This document shows, piece after piece, positions 6,917 through 14,951 of a DNA stretch of 19,102 nt. The number at the start of each line of letters is the position of its first letter. Position 1 is the first letter of the stretch. This DNA is from an uncultured Clostridia bacterium (GTDB lineage: Bacteria; Bacillota; Clostridia; Oscillospirales; Oscillospiraceae). The translations under genes were made by a program, and so were the position numbers. Below the pieces are notes generated by a model. That model was given only the letters and a program-made list of their open reading frames with translations. It made no database searches and was not told the origin of the DNA. The stretch is from NCBI GenBank assembly GCA_937894515.1, contig CALCRH010000235.1, forward strand, positions 1-19,102. The letters are read 5' to 3'.

Positions 6917-8594
6917 GATCATCAGGAACGCGAAGGTTTTTACGTCTGATGTAAAAAAACCGAACGCGACGGCATTCGCCGTGAAGGACGGAAAGTTCGT
7001 CTATGTGGGCGATGAGAAAGGTATCAAAGACTTTGAGGGCGAAGTCTTTGATCTCGGCGGTGCGTTTGTTATGCCTACATTTATGGATTGCCATGCTCAT
7101 CTTCCGGTCTGTGTGGGGACGATGTATATAGAAGAACAGCATAATGTGTCCGGCAGCGGAAAACAGGAATGTCTCAGAGCTATGAAGGATTTCGTCGCCA
7201 GGCATCCCGACTACGCGACGTATACATTTCAGCTATCGCTGGTAAATCTCGGAGGCGAGATTCTGACAAAGGAAGATCTGGATGAGGTCTCTTCAGAGAA
7301 AGAAGTCTATGTCATTGAAGCGGAAATGCACTCAGCATGGTTCAATTCACTGATTCAAAAGAACATGGGAATAACGGATGATACTCCCGATATGGCAGAA
7401 GGACTCAGCTATTATGTCCGGGATGAAAAAGGACACATTACGGGCAACTGCTTTGAAGGACCGCATTTTTGCATACTGTACAGGCACTCAGACAGGGTTC
7501 CGAACGAAACGATGGAAAAAGAATTTGAAAAATGGGTGAACTTCTGTAAAACCGCAGGCGTTTCCGTCATCTTTGATGCAGGAACCCCCGGTTCCGCTCA
7601 ATTAACGGAGCGCGGACTTGAGGTCCTCTGCGAAATGGACAGAAGGGGGAAGCTCCCGGTCACGATCGACGCAAGCTATATGGTCTTTGACCCCGCACAG
7701 GCTTCGGGTGCTATCGAGGAGCTGACCCGTCAGCACAATAAATTCAAGACCGAGCACGTTCAGGTCAACACCCTGAAGATCCTTCTGGACGGCACTCTGA
7801 ACATCCGCACCGCAAACATGGTCACGCCCTACGAGGACACACACACCAAGGGCGGCAGGCTCTTTGATGAAAATCAGATCGCGGACTTCCTGAGAGAGCT
7901 GAATACGCTGGGCTTCAATCTGCATACGCACTGCGTTGCCGAAGGCTCGGTCAAAACGGTCCTTGACGCTGTGGAGATCGTAAAGAAAGAGCTTGGCGAT
8001 GATTTCCGCGTGAGGGTCACGATCGCGCATAACGAGGTCGTAAGAGACGAAGACATCCCCCGCTACAATGAACTTGGCGTGTTTGTAAACTTCACTCCCT
8101 GGTGGCACAGCGGCTGCTGCGTCTCGGGTGGCTATAAACAGGCTGTGAAATTCCTTGGAAAACGTGCAGACAGGATGTATCGCTGCAAGTCTGTATGGGA
8201 TACGGGAGCAACGGTTACATGGTCCTCCGACAACACATACTTCGGAGATTTCAGCGAATGGAATCCGCTTCTCGGCATTGAGATTGGAATGACAAGAGAG
8301 ATCACGTCGAAAACGGTAGTACCTGCGGAGGATGTCGATTTCTTTGAAAAATTCCCCGATCCGAAGGAAACCATGTCCATGGAAGAAATGCTGCTTGGTT
8401 TCACCATAAACGGCGCGGCGCAGCTTGGTCTGACGGACAGGAAGGGATCCCTGGAAGCGGGCAAGGACGCGGATTATCTCGTTTTCGAGGAAGACCTTCT
8501 GCATACGGCTCCCGAGGGGATAAGCCGGATCCGTCCGAAGGAAGTGTATTTTAACGGCGTAAAAATGAATGAAAACAAGGAGAGTATATCATGA
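6903..8594 (+). CDS. Amidohydrolase family protein (Amidohydro_3/YtcJ type), array member 2
   Basis: The 563-residue paralogue keeps all putative metal and catalytic positions: H64/H66 in DCHAH, K292 in LKILLDGT, H341 and H343 in LHTHC, H376 in IAHNEV and D443 in TWSSD. Residues 1-55 and about 290-440 are much closer to its neighbours than residues 65-290, which probably shape substrate choice. AGGAG at 6890-6894 lies eight bases before the ATG. The other copies end in K-x-x-N or similar at this point, whereas this one continues seven residues (ENKESIS) because the reading frame passes the usual stop. Its TGA then overlaps the ATG of member 3 as ATGA, so the two are probably translationally coupled. 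It is cytosolic by lack of signal; substrate unknown. Confidence 0.88.
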   Translation: MKVDKIIRNAKVFTSDVKKPNATAFAVKDGKFVYVGDEKGIKDFEGEVFDLGGAFVMPTFMDCHAHLPVCVGTMYIEEQHNVSGSGKQECLRAMKDFVARHPDYATYTFQLSLVNLGGEILTKEDLDEVSSEKEVYVIEAEMHSAWFNSLIQKNMGITDDTPDMAEGLSYYVRDEKGHITGNCFEGPHFCILYRHSDRVPNETMEKEFEKWVNFCKTAGVSVIFDAGTPGSAQLTERGLEVLCEMDRRGKLPVTIDASYMVFDPAQASGAIEELTRQHNKFKTEHVQVNTLKILLDGTLNIRTANMVTPYEDTHTKGGRLFDENQIADFLRELNTLGFNLHTHCVAEGSVKTVLDAVEIVKKELGDDFRVRVTIAHNEVVRDEDIPRYNELGVFVNFTPWWHSGCCVSGGYKQAVKFLGKRADRMYRCKSVWDTGATVTWSSDNTYFGDFSEWNPLLGIEIGMTREITSKTVVPAEDVDFFEKFPDPKETMSMEEMLLGFTINGAAQLGLTDRKGSLEAGKDADYLVFEEDLLHTAPEGISRIRPKEVYFNGVKMNENKESIS

Positions 8595-10261
8595 AAGTTG
8601 ACAAAATCATTAAGAACGCGAAAGTTTTTACCTCTGATGTGAAGCAGCCGAACGCCACCGCCTTTGCGGTGAAGGACGGCAAGTTCGTCTATGTCGGTGA
8701 TGAAGCGGGTCTCAAGGACTTCGAGGGCGAGGTCGTCGATCTCGGCGGCAAGTTCGTTATGTCTACATTTATCGACGGTCATGCGCACCTTACGGCAGGC
8801 TTAGGCATCTTTTCTTTGGGCGTCCTGGAGAATATTGACGGAACCAATAAGAAAGAATGCCTTGAAGCCATGAGGAAAGTGGTTGATGCCCATCCGGAAT
8901 ATGATTTTTATTCATTTGGGCTTCAATTGATGAATCTTGGGGGCGAGGAATTAACAAAAGAAGATCTGGATACTGTAAGCGCTGATAAGGAGATCTTTGT
9001 TCTTGAAGGAGAAGGACATAGCTCCTGGTCAAATTCTCTGATTCTTAAGAACTTGGGAATCACGGATGATGCTCGTGATATATCGGAAGGACTTGCTTTT
9101 TATGTAAGAGATAAAAACGGCCATATTACAGGGAATGCTTATGAATGGCTCAGCGTTAGAATTATGCTGAGACATCAGGATATCGTAAAAGATGAAGAAG
9201 TAAGAAGCGAATTTAAAAGGTGGGTTAATTACTGCAAGGAAGTTGGCATTTCCACGATATTTGAAGCCGGAACACCCCTCTGCCCTGAATTGAATGAAAG
9301 ATCATATGAGATTCTTTGCGATATGGATAAAAAAGGCGAGCTTCCTATCTATATAGACGGAAGCTACGCGGTTTGTGATCCTGCAGAGCGTCCAACCGCA
9401 GTTCAGGAAGCGGCTCGTCAACATGCAAAATTCAATACGGAACATGTCAAAGTCAATACCCTGAAAATTTATATGGACGGAACATTGAATATTCGTACGG
9501 CAAATATGGTTACGCCTTATGAGGATACGCATACGAAAGGCGGAAGAACCTTTGATGAATATGAGATTGCGGATATTCTGAAAGAGCTTAATAAAGAAGG
9601 GTTCAATTTACATACGCATTGCGTTGCCGAAGGTTCCATTAAAACAGTTCTTGACGGTGTAGAACTGGCAAAGAAAGAACTCGGAGATGATTTCAAGATC
9701 AAAGTAACCATCGCCCATAATGAAGTAATGAGAGATGAGGACATTCCGCGCTTCAAAGAGCTTGGAGTCATCGCGAACTTTACTCCCTGGTGGCATAGCG
9801 GTTCCTGTCTTTCGGGCGGTCATAAGGCAGCAAAAGAATTCCTGGGTGACAGAGCAGATAAAATGTACCGTTCAAAGTCAATGTGGAATACGGGTGCTAT
9901 GGTTACCTGGTCTTGCGATACGATGCAGTTTGGAGAATTCTTGGATTGGAATCCTCTGCTTGCCTTGGAAGTTGGCATGACAAGAGAAATCACATGGGAT
10001 ACGAAAGCAGACCATAGTAAAGTGTCTGTCCATGAAAAATTCCCGAGTTCTTCCGAGTGTATGTCAGCGGAAGAAATGATCCTCGGGTACACCATCAACG
10101 GCGCGAAGCAGCTTGGTCTGGAAGCCAGAAAGGGCTCCATCGAGATCGGCAAGGACGCGGACTACCTTGTATATGAGGAAGACCTGCTGACGTTTGACCC
10201 CTCCCGTCTCAGCAATCTCATGCCGAAGGAAGTTTATTTTGACGGCGTCAAAATGAACTGA
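8591..10261 (+). CDS. Amidohydrolase family protein (Amidohydro_3/YtcJ type), array member 3, mosaic
   Basis: The 556-residue paralogue is complete at the motif level: H64/H66 in DGHAH, K292 in LKIYMDGT, H341 and H343, H376 in IAHNEV, and D443 in TWSCD. AAGGAG at 8577-8582 lies eight bases upstream and the ATG overlaps the previous stop. The coding style changes inside the gene. The first about 170 bases and last about 180 bases use GC-ending codons and closely resemble the neighbours. From about 8835 to 10080 the third positions are strongly A/T, even where the protein is almost identical to member 2 (residues about 285-330). This points to a core of different origin joined to converted ends. 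The CC pair of members 1 and 2 is SC here. Function as for the other members; substrate unknown. Confidence 0.88.
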   Translation: MKVDKIIKNAKVFTSDVKQPNATAFAVKDGKFVYVGDEAGLKDFEGEVVDLGGKFVMSTFIDGHAHLTAGLGIFSLGVLENIDGTNKKECLEAMRKVVDAHPEYDFYSFGLQLMNLGGEELTKEDLDTVSADKEIFVLEGEGHSSWSNSLILKNLGITDDARDISEGLAFYVRDKNGHITGNAYEWLSVRIMLRHQDIVKDEEVRSEFKRWVNYCKEVGISTIFEAGTPLCPELNERSYEILCDMDKKGELPIYIDGSYAVCDPAERPTAVQEAARQHAKFNTEHVKVNTLKIYMDGTLNIRTANMVTPYEDTHTKGGRTFDEYEIADILKELNKEGFNLHTHCVAEGSIKTVLDGVELAKKELGDDFKIKVTIAHNEVMRDEDIPRFKELGVIANFTPWWHSGSCLSGGHKAAKEFLGDRADKMYRSKSMWNTGAMVTWSCDTMQFGEFLDWNPLLALEVGMTREITWDTKADHSKVSVHEKFPSSSECMSAEEMILGYTINGAKQLGLEARKGSIEIGKDADYLVYEEDLLTFDPSRLSNLMPKEVYFDGVKMN

Positions 10262-10311
10262 TCATAGAATCAGTCAAAAAAAATAGGAGACGATATCATG
10301 AAGGTTGACAA
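10250..10311 (+). repeat. Inter-cistron repeat, copy 2 (between array members 3 and 4)
   Basis: This is the second copy of the element at 6857-6916, with the same order of gene end, CATAGAATCAG, A run, TAGGAGACGATAT and gene start. Differences are few: an extra T and A bases in the A run, and one or two substitutions. The equivalent junction between members 2 and 3 has decayed to a compact ATGA overlap. Confidence 0.8.
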
Positions 10312-11977
10312 AATCATTAAGAACGCGAAGGTTTTTACATCGAATGTAAAAAATCTGAATGCCACCGCCTTCGCGGTGAAGGATGGAAAGTACGTCTATG
10401 TCGGTGGTGAAGCGGGACTTAAAGACTACGACGGTGAAGTCGTTGATCTCGGCGGAGCGTTCGTCATGCCCGCCGTAATGGACTCCCATGTCCATATCGG
10501 TGTGCCGATTTCCAATGAACTTGCCGTGAAGCGCGATTTCATTGAATGCAGCAATAAAAAAGAGTGTCTCGATTTTATTAAAGCCGAAATGGCAAAAAAA
10601 CCCGATGCAAAAAAATATACATTTTCGTTATCTGAGCCTTGCCTTGGCGGAGAGAAGCTGACGAGATATGATCTGGACAGCGTTTGCCCGGATAAAGAAC
10701 TTCTGATCATCGAGGGAGAGTTTCACAGTGCCTGGGCAAACTCCCTGCTTCTGAAGAATAACAATGTAAATGCAAACACTCCGGATATTGCTCCCGGTTT
10801 GAGCTATTATGAAAGAGATGAAAACGGCGAACCGACAGGCCATATGTTTGAAATGACGCTGATCGGATTTGCCATGGAAACCTCCAACGATATTCCGGAT
10901 GAGCAGATAGAAGTATCGCTGAAAAGGTATGCCGAATTCTGCAAGAAAATGGGAATCTGCGCAGTCTTTGAAGCGGGCACGCCGGGCGGAGCGAAGTATC
11001 ATGAGCGTGTTTATAAATTGATTCAGAAGCTTGACAGGCAGGGCGAGTGGCCCGTTTATGTGGATGGCTCCTATGCAATCTGCAGTCACGTCGATTTCGA
11101 GCGTTGTCTTGAAACCCTGCGTCATTATCGCGATACTTTCCATGAAGGCAATATGCGTTCGAATACGTTGAAAATCTACTTGGACGGCACTCTGTCCATT
11201 CACACCGCCTCTCTGTTAACTCCCTACGCCGATAGAAACACTTCGGGCGGGCATCTGTTTACAGGCGATGAATTGGCAGACATGATTGAAAAGCTTGATG
11301 CAGAGGGCTTTAATCTCCATTTGCATACCGTCGGTGAGGCTGCATCCCGTGCGGTACTCGACGGTGTGGAAAAGGCACGCAGGAAGCTTGGTAAAGCATT
11401 AAAGAGCCAGGTGACCTGTGCCCATCTGGAAGTTCAGAATCCGAAAGATATTCAAAGATTTGCGGCTTTGGGCGTTCATGCAAACTATACCCCCTGGTGG
11501 CACGCGGGCGGCGGTTCAGGCGGCGGCGGCAACTTTGCGCAAATGAAAAAACTGCTCGGTGAGGAGCGTGCAAAAAGAATGTATGCCTCACGAAGCGTCT
11601 GGGATACCGGCGCCAATGTCTGCTGGTCATCCGATAATGCTGATTTTGACGAGGGAATGCTTCAGTGGAGTCCCTACCTTGGTATGGAAGGCGGCATAAC
11701 CCGCGAGTATACCAAAGAAACCAATCTTGAGGAAGTTGAGAAGCTCTATGAGCCTGTTCAGCCCGCAAGTGAATGCATGACGCATGAGCAGATGCTGCTG
11801 GGGTTCACGATCAATAACGCAAGACAGATGTGCATTGCGGATCGCAAGGGCTCGATCGAAGCCGGCAAGGATGCGGATTATCTGATTTTTGATGAGGATC
11901 TTACATCAATAGATCCGCATAAATTCAGCCACATTGAACCGAAACAGGTTTTCTTTGCCGGAAAACAGGTGAAGTAA
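10298..11977 (+). CDS. Amidohydrolase family protein (Amidohydro_3/YtcJ type), array member 4, most divergent
   Basis: The 559-residue paralogue retains H64/H66 in DSHVH, K292 in LKIYLDGT, H341 and H343 in LHLHT, H376 in TCAHLE, and D446 in CWSSD. AGGAG at 10285-10289 lies eight bases upstream. It differs most from the others near residues 403-412, where the cysteine-containing loop after TPWWH is replaced by a glycine-rich stretch, AGGGSGGGGNF. This loop lies between the metal histidines and the catalytic aspartate and may face the active site. A different substrate from members 1-3 is therefore plausible. The C-terminal half resembles member 1 more than members 2 and 3 (TCAHLEVQ shared). 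Ten bases separate its stop from the membrane pseudoesterase gene, so the two are co-transcribed. Confidence 0.88.
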   Translation: MKVDKIIKNAKVFTSNVKNLNATAFAVKDGKYVYVGGEAGLKDYDGEVVDLGGAFVMPAVMDSHVHIGVPISNELAVKRDFIECSNKKECLDFIKAEMAKKPDAKKYTFSLSEPCLGGEKLTRYDLDSVCPDKELLIIEGEFHSAWANSLLLKNNNVNANTPDIAPGLSYYERDENGEPTGHMFEMTLIGFAMETSNDIPDEQIEVSLKRYAEFCKKMGICAVFEAGTPGGAKYHERVYKLIQKLDRQGEWPVYVDGSYAICSHVDFERCLETLRHYRDTFHEGNMRSNTLKIYLDGTLSIHTASLLTPYADRNTSGGHLFTGDELADMIEKLDAEGFNLHLHTVGEAASRAVLDGVEKARRKLGKALKSQVTCAHLEVQNPKDIQRFAALGVHANYTPWWHAGGGSGGGGNFAQMKKLLGEERAKRMYASRSVWDTGANVCWSSDNADFDEGMLQWSPYLGMEGGITREYTKETNLEEVEKLYEPVQPASECMTHEQMLLGFTINNARQMCIADRKGSIEAGKDADYLIFDEDLTSIDPHKFSHIEPKQVFFAGKQVK

Positions 11978-11987
11978 GAGAAAAACT

Positions 11988-13970
11988 ATGAAAAAATGGA
12001 TCACAGTGGACGCGCTCATCATTGCGTTCTTCACGGCCATGGGATACGCTTTCGGGTACTCGGTTCCGGCAATGCTGAATGTGCCCGACTGGCTTTGCCT
12101 GATTTTATGTATCGTCGGCGGCATGGCGATGCAGGAAATCGCAAGCAGGATCATATACAGCAGATTTACGCAGGAAAAAGCATGGAGGAAGGTCCTTGTA
12201 TTTTCCGCTTTTGTCGTTGTTTTCCTGATCGGCAACACCATTTCAACAAAGCGCCTGGATGAATCGCTGATAGGCGGTCTGGGACAGGAATGGGGTTCCG
12301 TTGTCCTCTTTGCCGTCCTCGGCTTAGTGACCAGCCTTGTGAAGCGCTCCTATAAGACCGGTAAGGTAAAGAAAAAATACGGCAGCGGTGAGGAAGGCTT
12401 CCGCTTCAATGCGGAAGAAAAGGCATACATCGAAGGACTGAATGTAAAGAATGCCGAGATCACCGGCGTATACGATCCTAAACTGGCGGTAAAAACAAGG
12501 ACCGGCGTTTATGTCGGTACGAAAGAAAGTGGTGTTCTTTCGTTCAACGGCATTCCCTATGCAAAAGCGCCGGTCGGCGCTCTTCGCTGGAAGGCGCCCG
12601 AAAAGTTGCCGGACAGCAACAGAGTTTTTGAAGCAAAGCATTTCGGTGCTTCGGCGATTCAGGTCAATTATGAGGGAAATCCTCTGAGTGACCATCGGCA
12701 GAGCGAGGATTGCCTTACCTTAAATGTCTGCACGACGAAACCAGCCTCCGGGGAGAAAAAGCCCGTGGTCGTCTATTTCCATGGCGGAGACTTCTCCTAT
12801 GGTGGTTCTGCCGATTGTCTGTGGGAAATGTCGGGCTTTGTGAAAGCGCATCCGGACATTGTGGCCGTCAGTTTCAATTACCGTCTGGGACTTTTGGGAT
12901 TCATTGATTTCTCTGCAATTCCCGGCGGGGAGGAATATCCCGACGCAGAAAATCTCGGGTTGCTCGATCAGATCGCGGCATTGGAATGGGTCAGGGAAAA
13001 CATTGCAGCCTTCGGCGGAGATGCGAAGCAGGTCACGGTCATGGGTGACGGTGCCGGCGGTATCTCCATCGGTCTGCTCTCGGCTGCCCATCGCGCCAAG
13101 GGACTGTTCCAAAAAGCAGTGGTGTTCTGCGGCACTCCCAATAGTACGGAACAAAGCGGCGGATCTTCCGCAGTGCTGGCTTCCAGGCTGCTTACAGCCT
13201 CCGGCGCCGCAAACTTGAAAGAACTGCTTGCACTGACGGGGGACAGGCTCAGTGAGCTGACACAGGAACTCAAGGAATATCTCACAGGACCGAGCCGAGA
13301 CGGAAAGCTGATCCCGACAGATGTATTTGCTGCACTCAGGAAAGGTGCTGCAAAGGACATTTCTTTTATCCTCTGTACATCCAGGGATAACGTAAGCACA
13401 TACAGCGCCTCCATCGGTCGCGACTTTTCCGAAAAAGTCTTTGCTGATCTGGTAGAGAAAATCCTGAAGCAGCAAACGTCAGAGGCAGCGCAGAAACTGA
13501 GAAAACAGATCGACGATGATACGCATCGAATCGGAAAGGCAAAAGCCGAAGCGGATTTTTGCAATCAATGGCTGGATGATGCAAGTATCTATTACTTATC
13601 CGAATCACTGCATGCCGGTGGAAGTGACGTTCGTCTGCTGTACTGGGATGTGGATGCCGTGATCAAAAACCTCGGCGTCGGCGATGTCAATATTGTCAGT
13701 ACGATCCTCGGCAATTCCGAGGCTGCGGAAGCCTATGGAAATGTCGTGAACGAAACCATCTGTGAGATCCTTCAGACACTCATGATAAAAACTGTTCACG
13801 GCGAAGAGCCCGCGCTTTACAACAATGAGATTCAAGGCGTGAGCGCGATCCAATGGGAGAGCTATCCGGACATTCTTGTTGTCAGCAAGAACAGGATCCT
13901 GCTGCAGGCAGCGGAAGATGTTCTGAAAGAAGCCTTAGAGCTGCTTCGTGCGGCAGGGATCGAAGAATGA
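11988..13970 (+). CDS. Membrane-anchored type-B carboxylesterase homologue lacking the catalytic triad (pseudoesterase)
   Basis: The 660-residue protein joins an N-terminal membrane region to a COesterase domain. About four hydrophobic segments lie near residues 8-28, 35-55, 69-85 and 102-118. The basic linker KRSYKTGKVKKKYG then suggests that the large domain faces the cytosol. The esterase fold is recognisable by GVLSFNGIPYAKAPVGALRW, SEDCLTLN, HGGDF (265-269) and the NLGLLDQIAALEWV helix. The nucleophile elbow is GDGAG instead of GESAG, so the serine is glycine (G355). By alignment to the gene at 931, the acid position is N468 and the histidine position is D566. All three triad residues are therefore missing, and hydrolysis by the usual mechanism is not expected. 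Only weak Shine-Dalgarno pairing (taagag) precedes ATG 11988, so translation may be coupled to the upstream gene. A binding, scaffold or sensor role is inferred. Confidence 0.85.
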   Translation: MKKWITVDALIIAFFTAMGYAFGYSVPAMLNVPDWLCLILCIVGGMAMQEIASRIIYSRFTQEKAWRKVLVFSAFVVVFLIGNTISTKRLDESLIGGLGQEWGSVVLFAVLGLVTSLVKRSYKTGKVKKKYGSGEEGFRFNAEEKAYIEGLNVKNAEITGVYDPKLAVKTRTGVYVGTKESGVLSFNGIPYAKAPVGALRWKAPEKLPDSNRVFEAKHFGASAIQVNYEGNPLSDHRQSEDCLTLNVCTTKPASGEKKPVVVYFHGGDFSYGGSADCLWEMSGFVKAHPDIVAVSFNYRLGLLGFIDFSAIPGGEEYPDAENLGLLDQIAALEWVRENIAAFGGDAKQVTVMGDGAGGISIGLLSAAHRAKGLFQKAVVFCGTPNSTEQSGGSSAVLASRLLTASGAANLKELLALTGDRLSELTQELKEYLTGPSRDGKLIPTDVFAALRKGAAKDISFILCTSRDNVSTYSASIGRDFSEKVFADLVEKILKQQTSEAAQKLRKQIDDDTHRIGKAKAEADFCNQWLDDASIYYLSESLHAGGSDVRLLYWDVDAVIKNLGVGDVNIVSTILGNSEAAEAYGNVVNETICEILQTLMIKTVHGEEPALYNNEIQGVSAIQWESYPDILVVSKNRILLQAAEDVLKEALELLRAAGIEE

Positions 13971-13991
13971 TTCTATAAGGAGTTGTTTTAT

Positions 13992-14951
13992 ATGTCAGCT
14001 ATTCATTCCGACATATCCGACCGTGTGGATGTTAAGCGTCTGCGGGATAAGAGAGAGATGCCTCTGTGTGTGATTGCTCTGATTTTTTCGTTCGTAGTGT
14101 TCGCGCTTTTGACATATCTGGCATTCTCCACGGCAGAAAATCCGAAAATTGTCGATATAGCGAATGAATTCGTCGAAGATCTGGGTATTACGGAGATCAC
14201 GGAAGAATTCATCGAAGGCCTGTATGTTGAGGAAGTCATACATAAGCTGCTTCTCAAAATCGGTGCTTTATTCGTGCTTGCCGTTCTTGCGAGCGTGCTT
14301 ATTGTGACTTACCTCCGCGTTATAAGAAATGTGGGTGAAACCGTTTCCTGCGACATTCCCGTGACAGATCGGCAGTTTCCGTTTTTAAAAGAGAGATGTG
14401 CCGCGTATGCGAAAAGGCTTGGTCTTAATTATGTTCCGGAGCTGTATATTTCTCAGGAAGGCAGAGCGGAGGTCGAAACTTCCTCTGTCAAGTTCCGGAG
14501 CGAATACTATATCCGGCTGAATTGCGACTATGTGCGTGTTGCCGCCGAGGATGAAGATTTTTCCCCAATAGACTTTATGATCGCATCGGAGCTTGCACAC
14601 ATAGCACTCGATCATAGAAATGTGCTGTGGATCCTGCTGACGGTTCCTGCGAGAATAATCCCGTTTTACCAGTCCCTCATGTTCCGTGCGATGTGTTATT
14701 CTGCAGACAGGGTCGCTGCGGCTCTGGTAGGGACGAAAGAAGCGATCGACGCGATCACCGTCCTCTCAAACAATCCGGATATATCGGCAGAATTCAACAG
14801 AGAAGCTTATAGAAGCGACATCATGGAGAAAAAACCGTGGATAGATAACGCCGCACGCATTTATTATAACTTCATCTCTGATACGCCGATCCCGGCCTAT
14901 CGTATAGCCGCACTTTTGAATTCCGAAAAAGAGAGTGATGTACTTTCGTGA
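13992..14951 (+). CDS. Membrane M48/HtpX-like protein with degenerate zinc site
   Basis: The 319-residue protein has hydrophobic segments near 23-45 and 85-107 and a weaker one near 207-227, the layout of HtpX-like M48 peptidases. At the position of the HExxH helix it reads A-S-E-L-A-H-I-A-L-D-H (S199-E200-L201-A202-H203), so the first zinc histidine is serine. The third-ligand motif, normally E-x-x-A-D, reads C-Y-S-A-D-R (C235 to R240), so the glutamate is lost too. The fold is probably kept and the peptidase activity lost. AAGGAG at 13977-13982 is nine bases before ATG 13992, preferred over an in-frame TTG at 13983. Positive residues before segment 1 and after segment 2 put both ends in the cytosol. 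It is the last gene of the run. Family assignment is from motif spacing and is moderately sure. Confidence 0.65.
   Translation: MSAIHSDISDRVDVKRLRDKREMPLCVIALIFSFVVFALLTYLAFSTAENPKIVDIANEFVEDLGITEITEEFIEGLYVEEVIHKLLLKIGALFVLAVLASVLIVTYLRVIRNVGETVSCDIPVTDRQFPFLKERCAAYAKRLGLNYVPELYISQEGRAEVETSSVKFRSEYYIRLNCDYVRVAAEDEDFSPIDFMIASELAHIALDHRNVLWILLTVPARIIPFYQSLMFRAMCYSADRVAAALVGTKEAIDAITVLSNNPDISAEFNREAYRSDIMEKKPWIDNAARIYYNFISDTPIPAYRIAALLNSEKESDVLS

Noticed and set aside
5544..7205. A 553-codon open frame on the minus strand across amidohydrolases 1 and 2
   Set aside because: It lies exactly antisense to two motif-complete genes, runs across their junction, and its translation shows no recognisable domain. 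Codon bias of the sense genes removes antisense stops.
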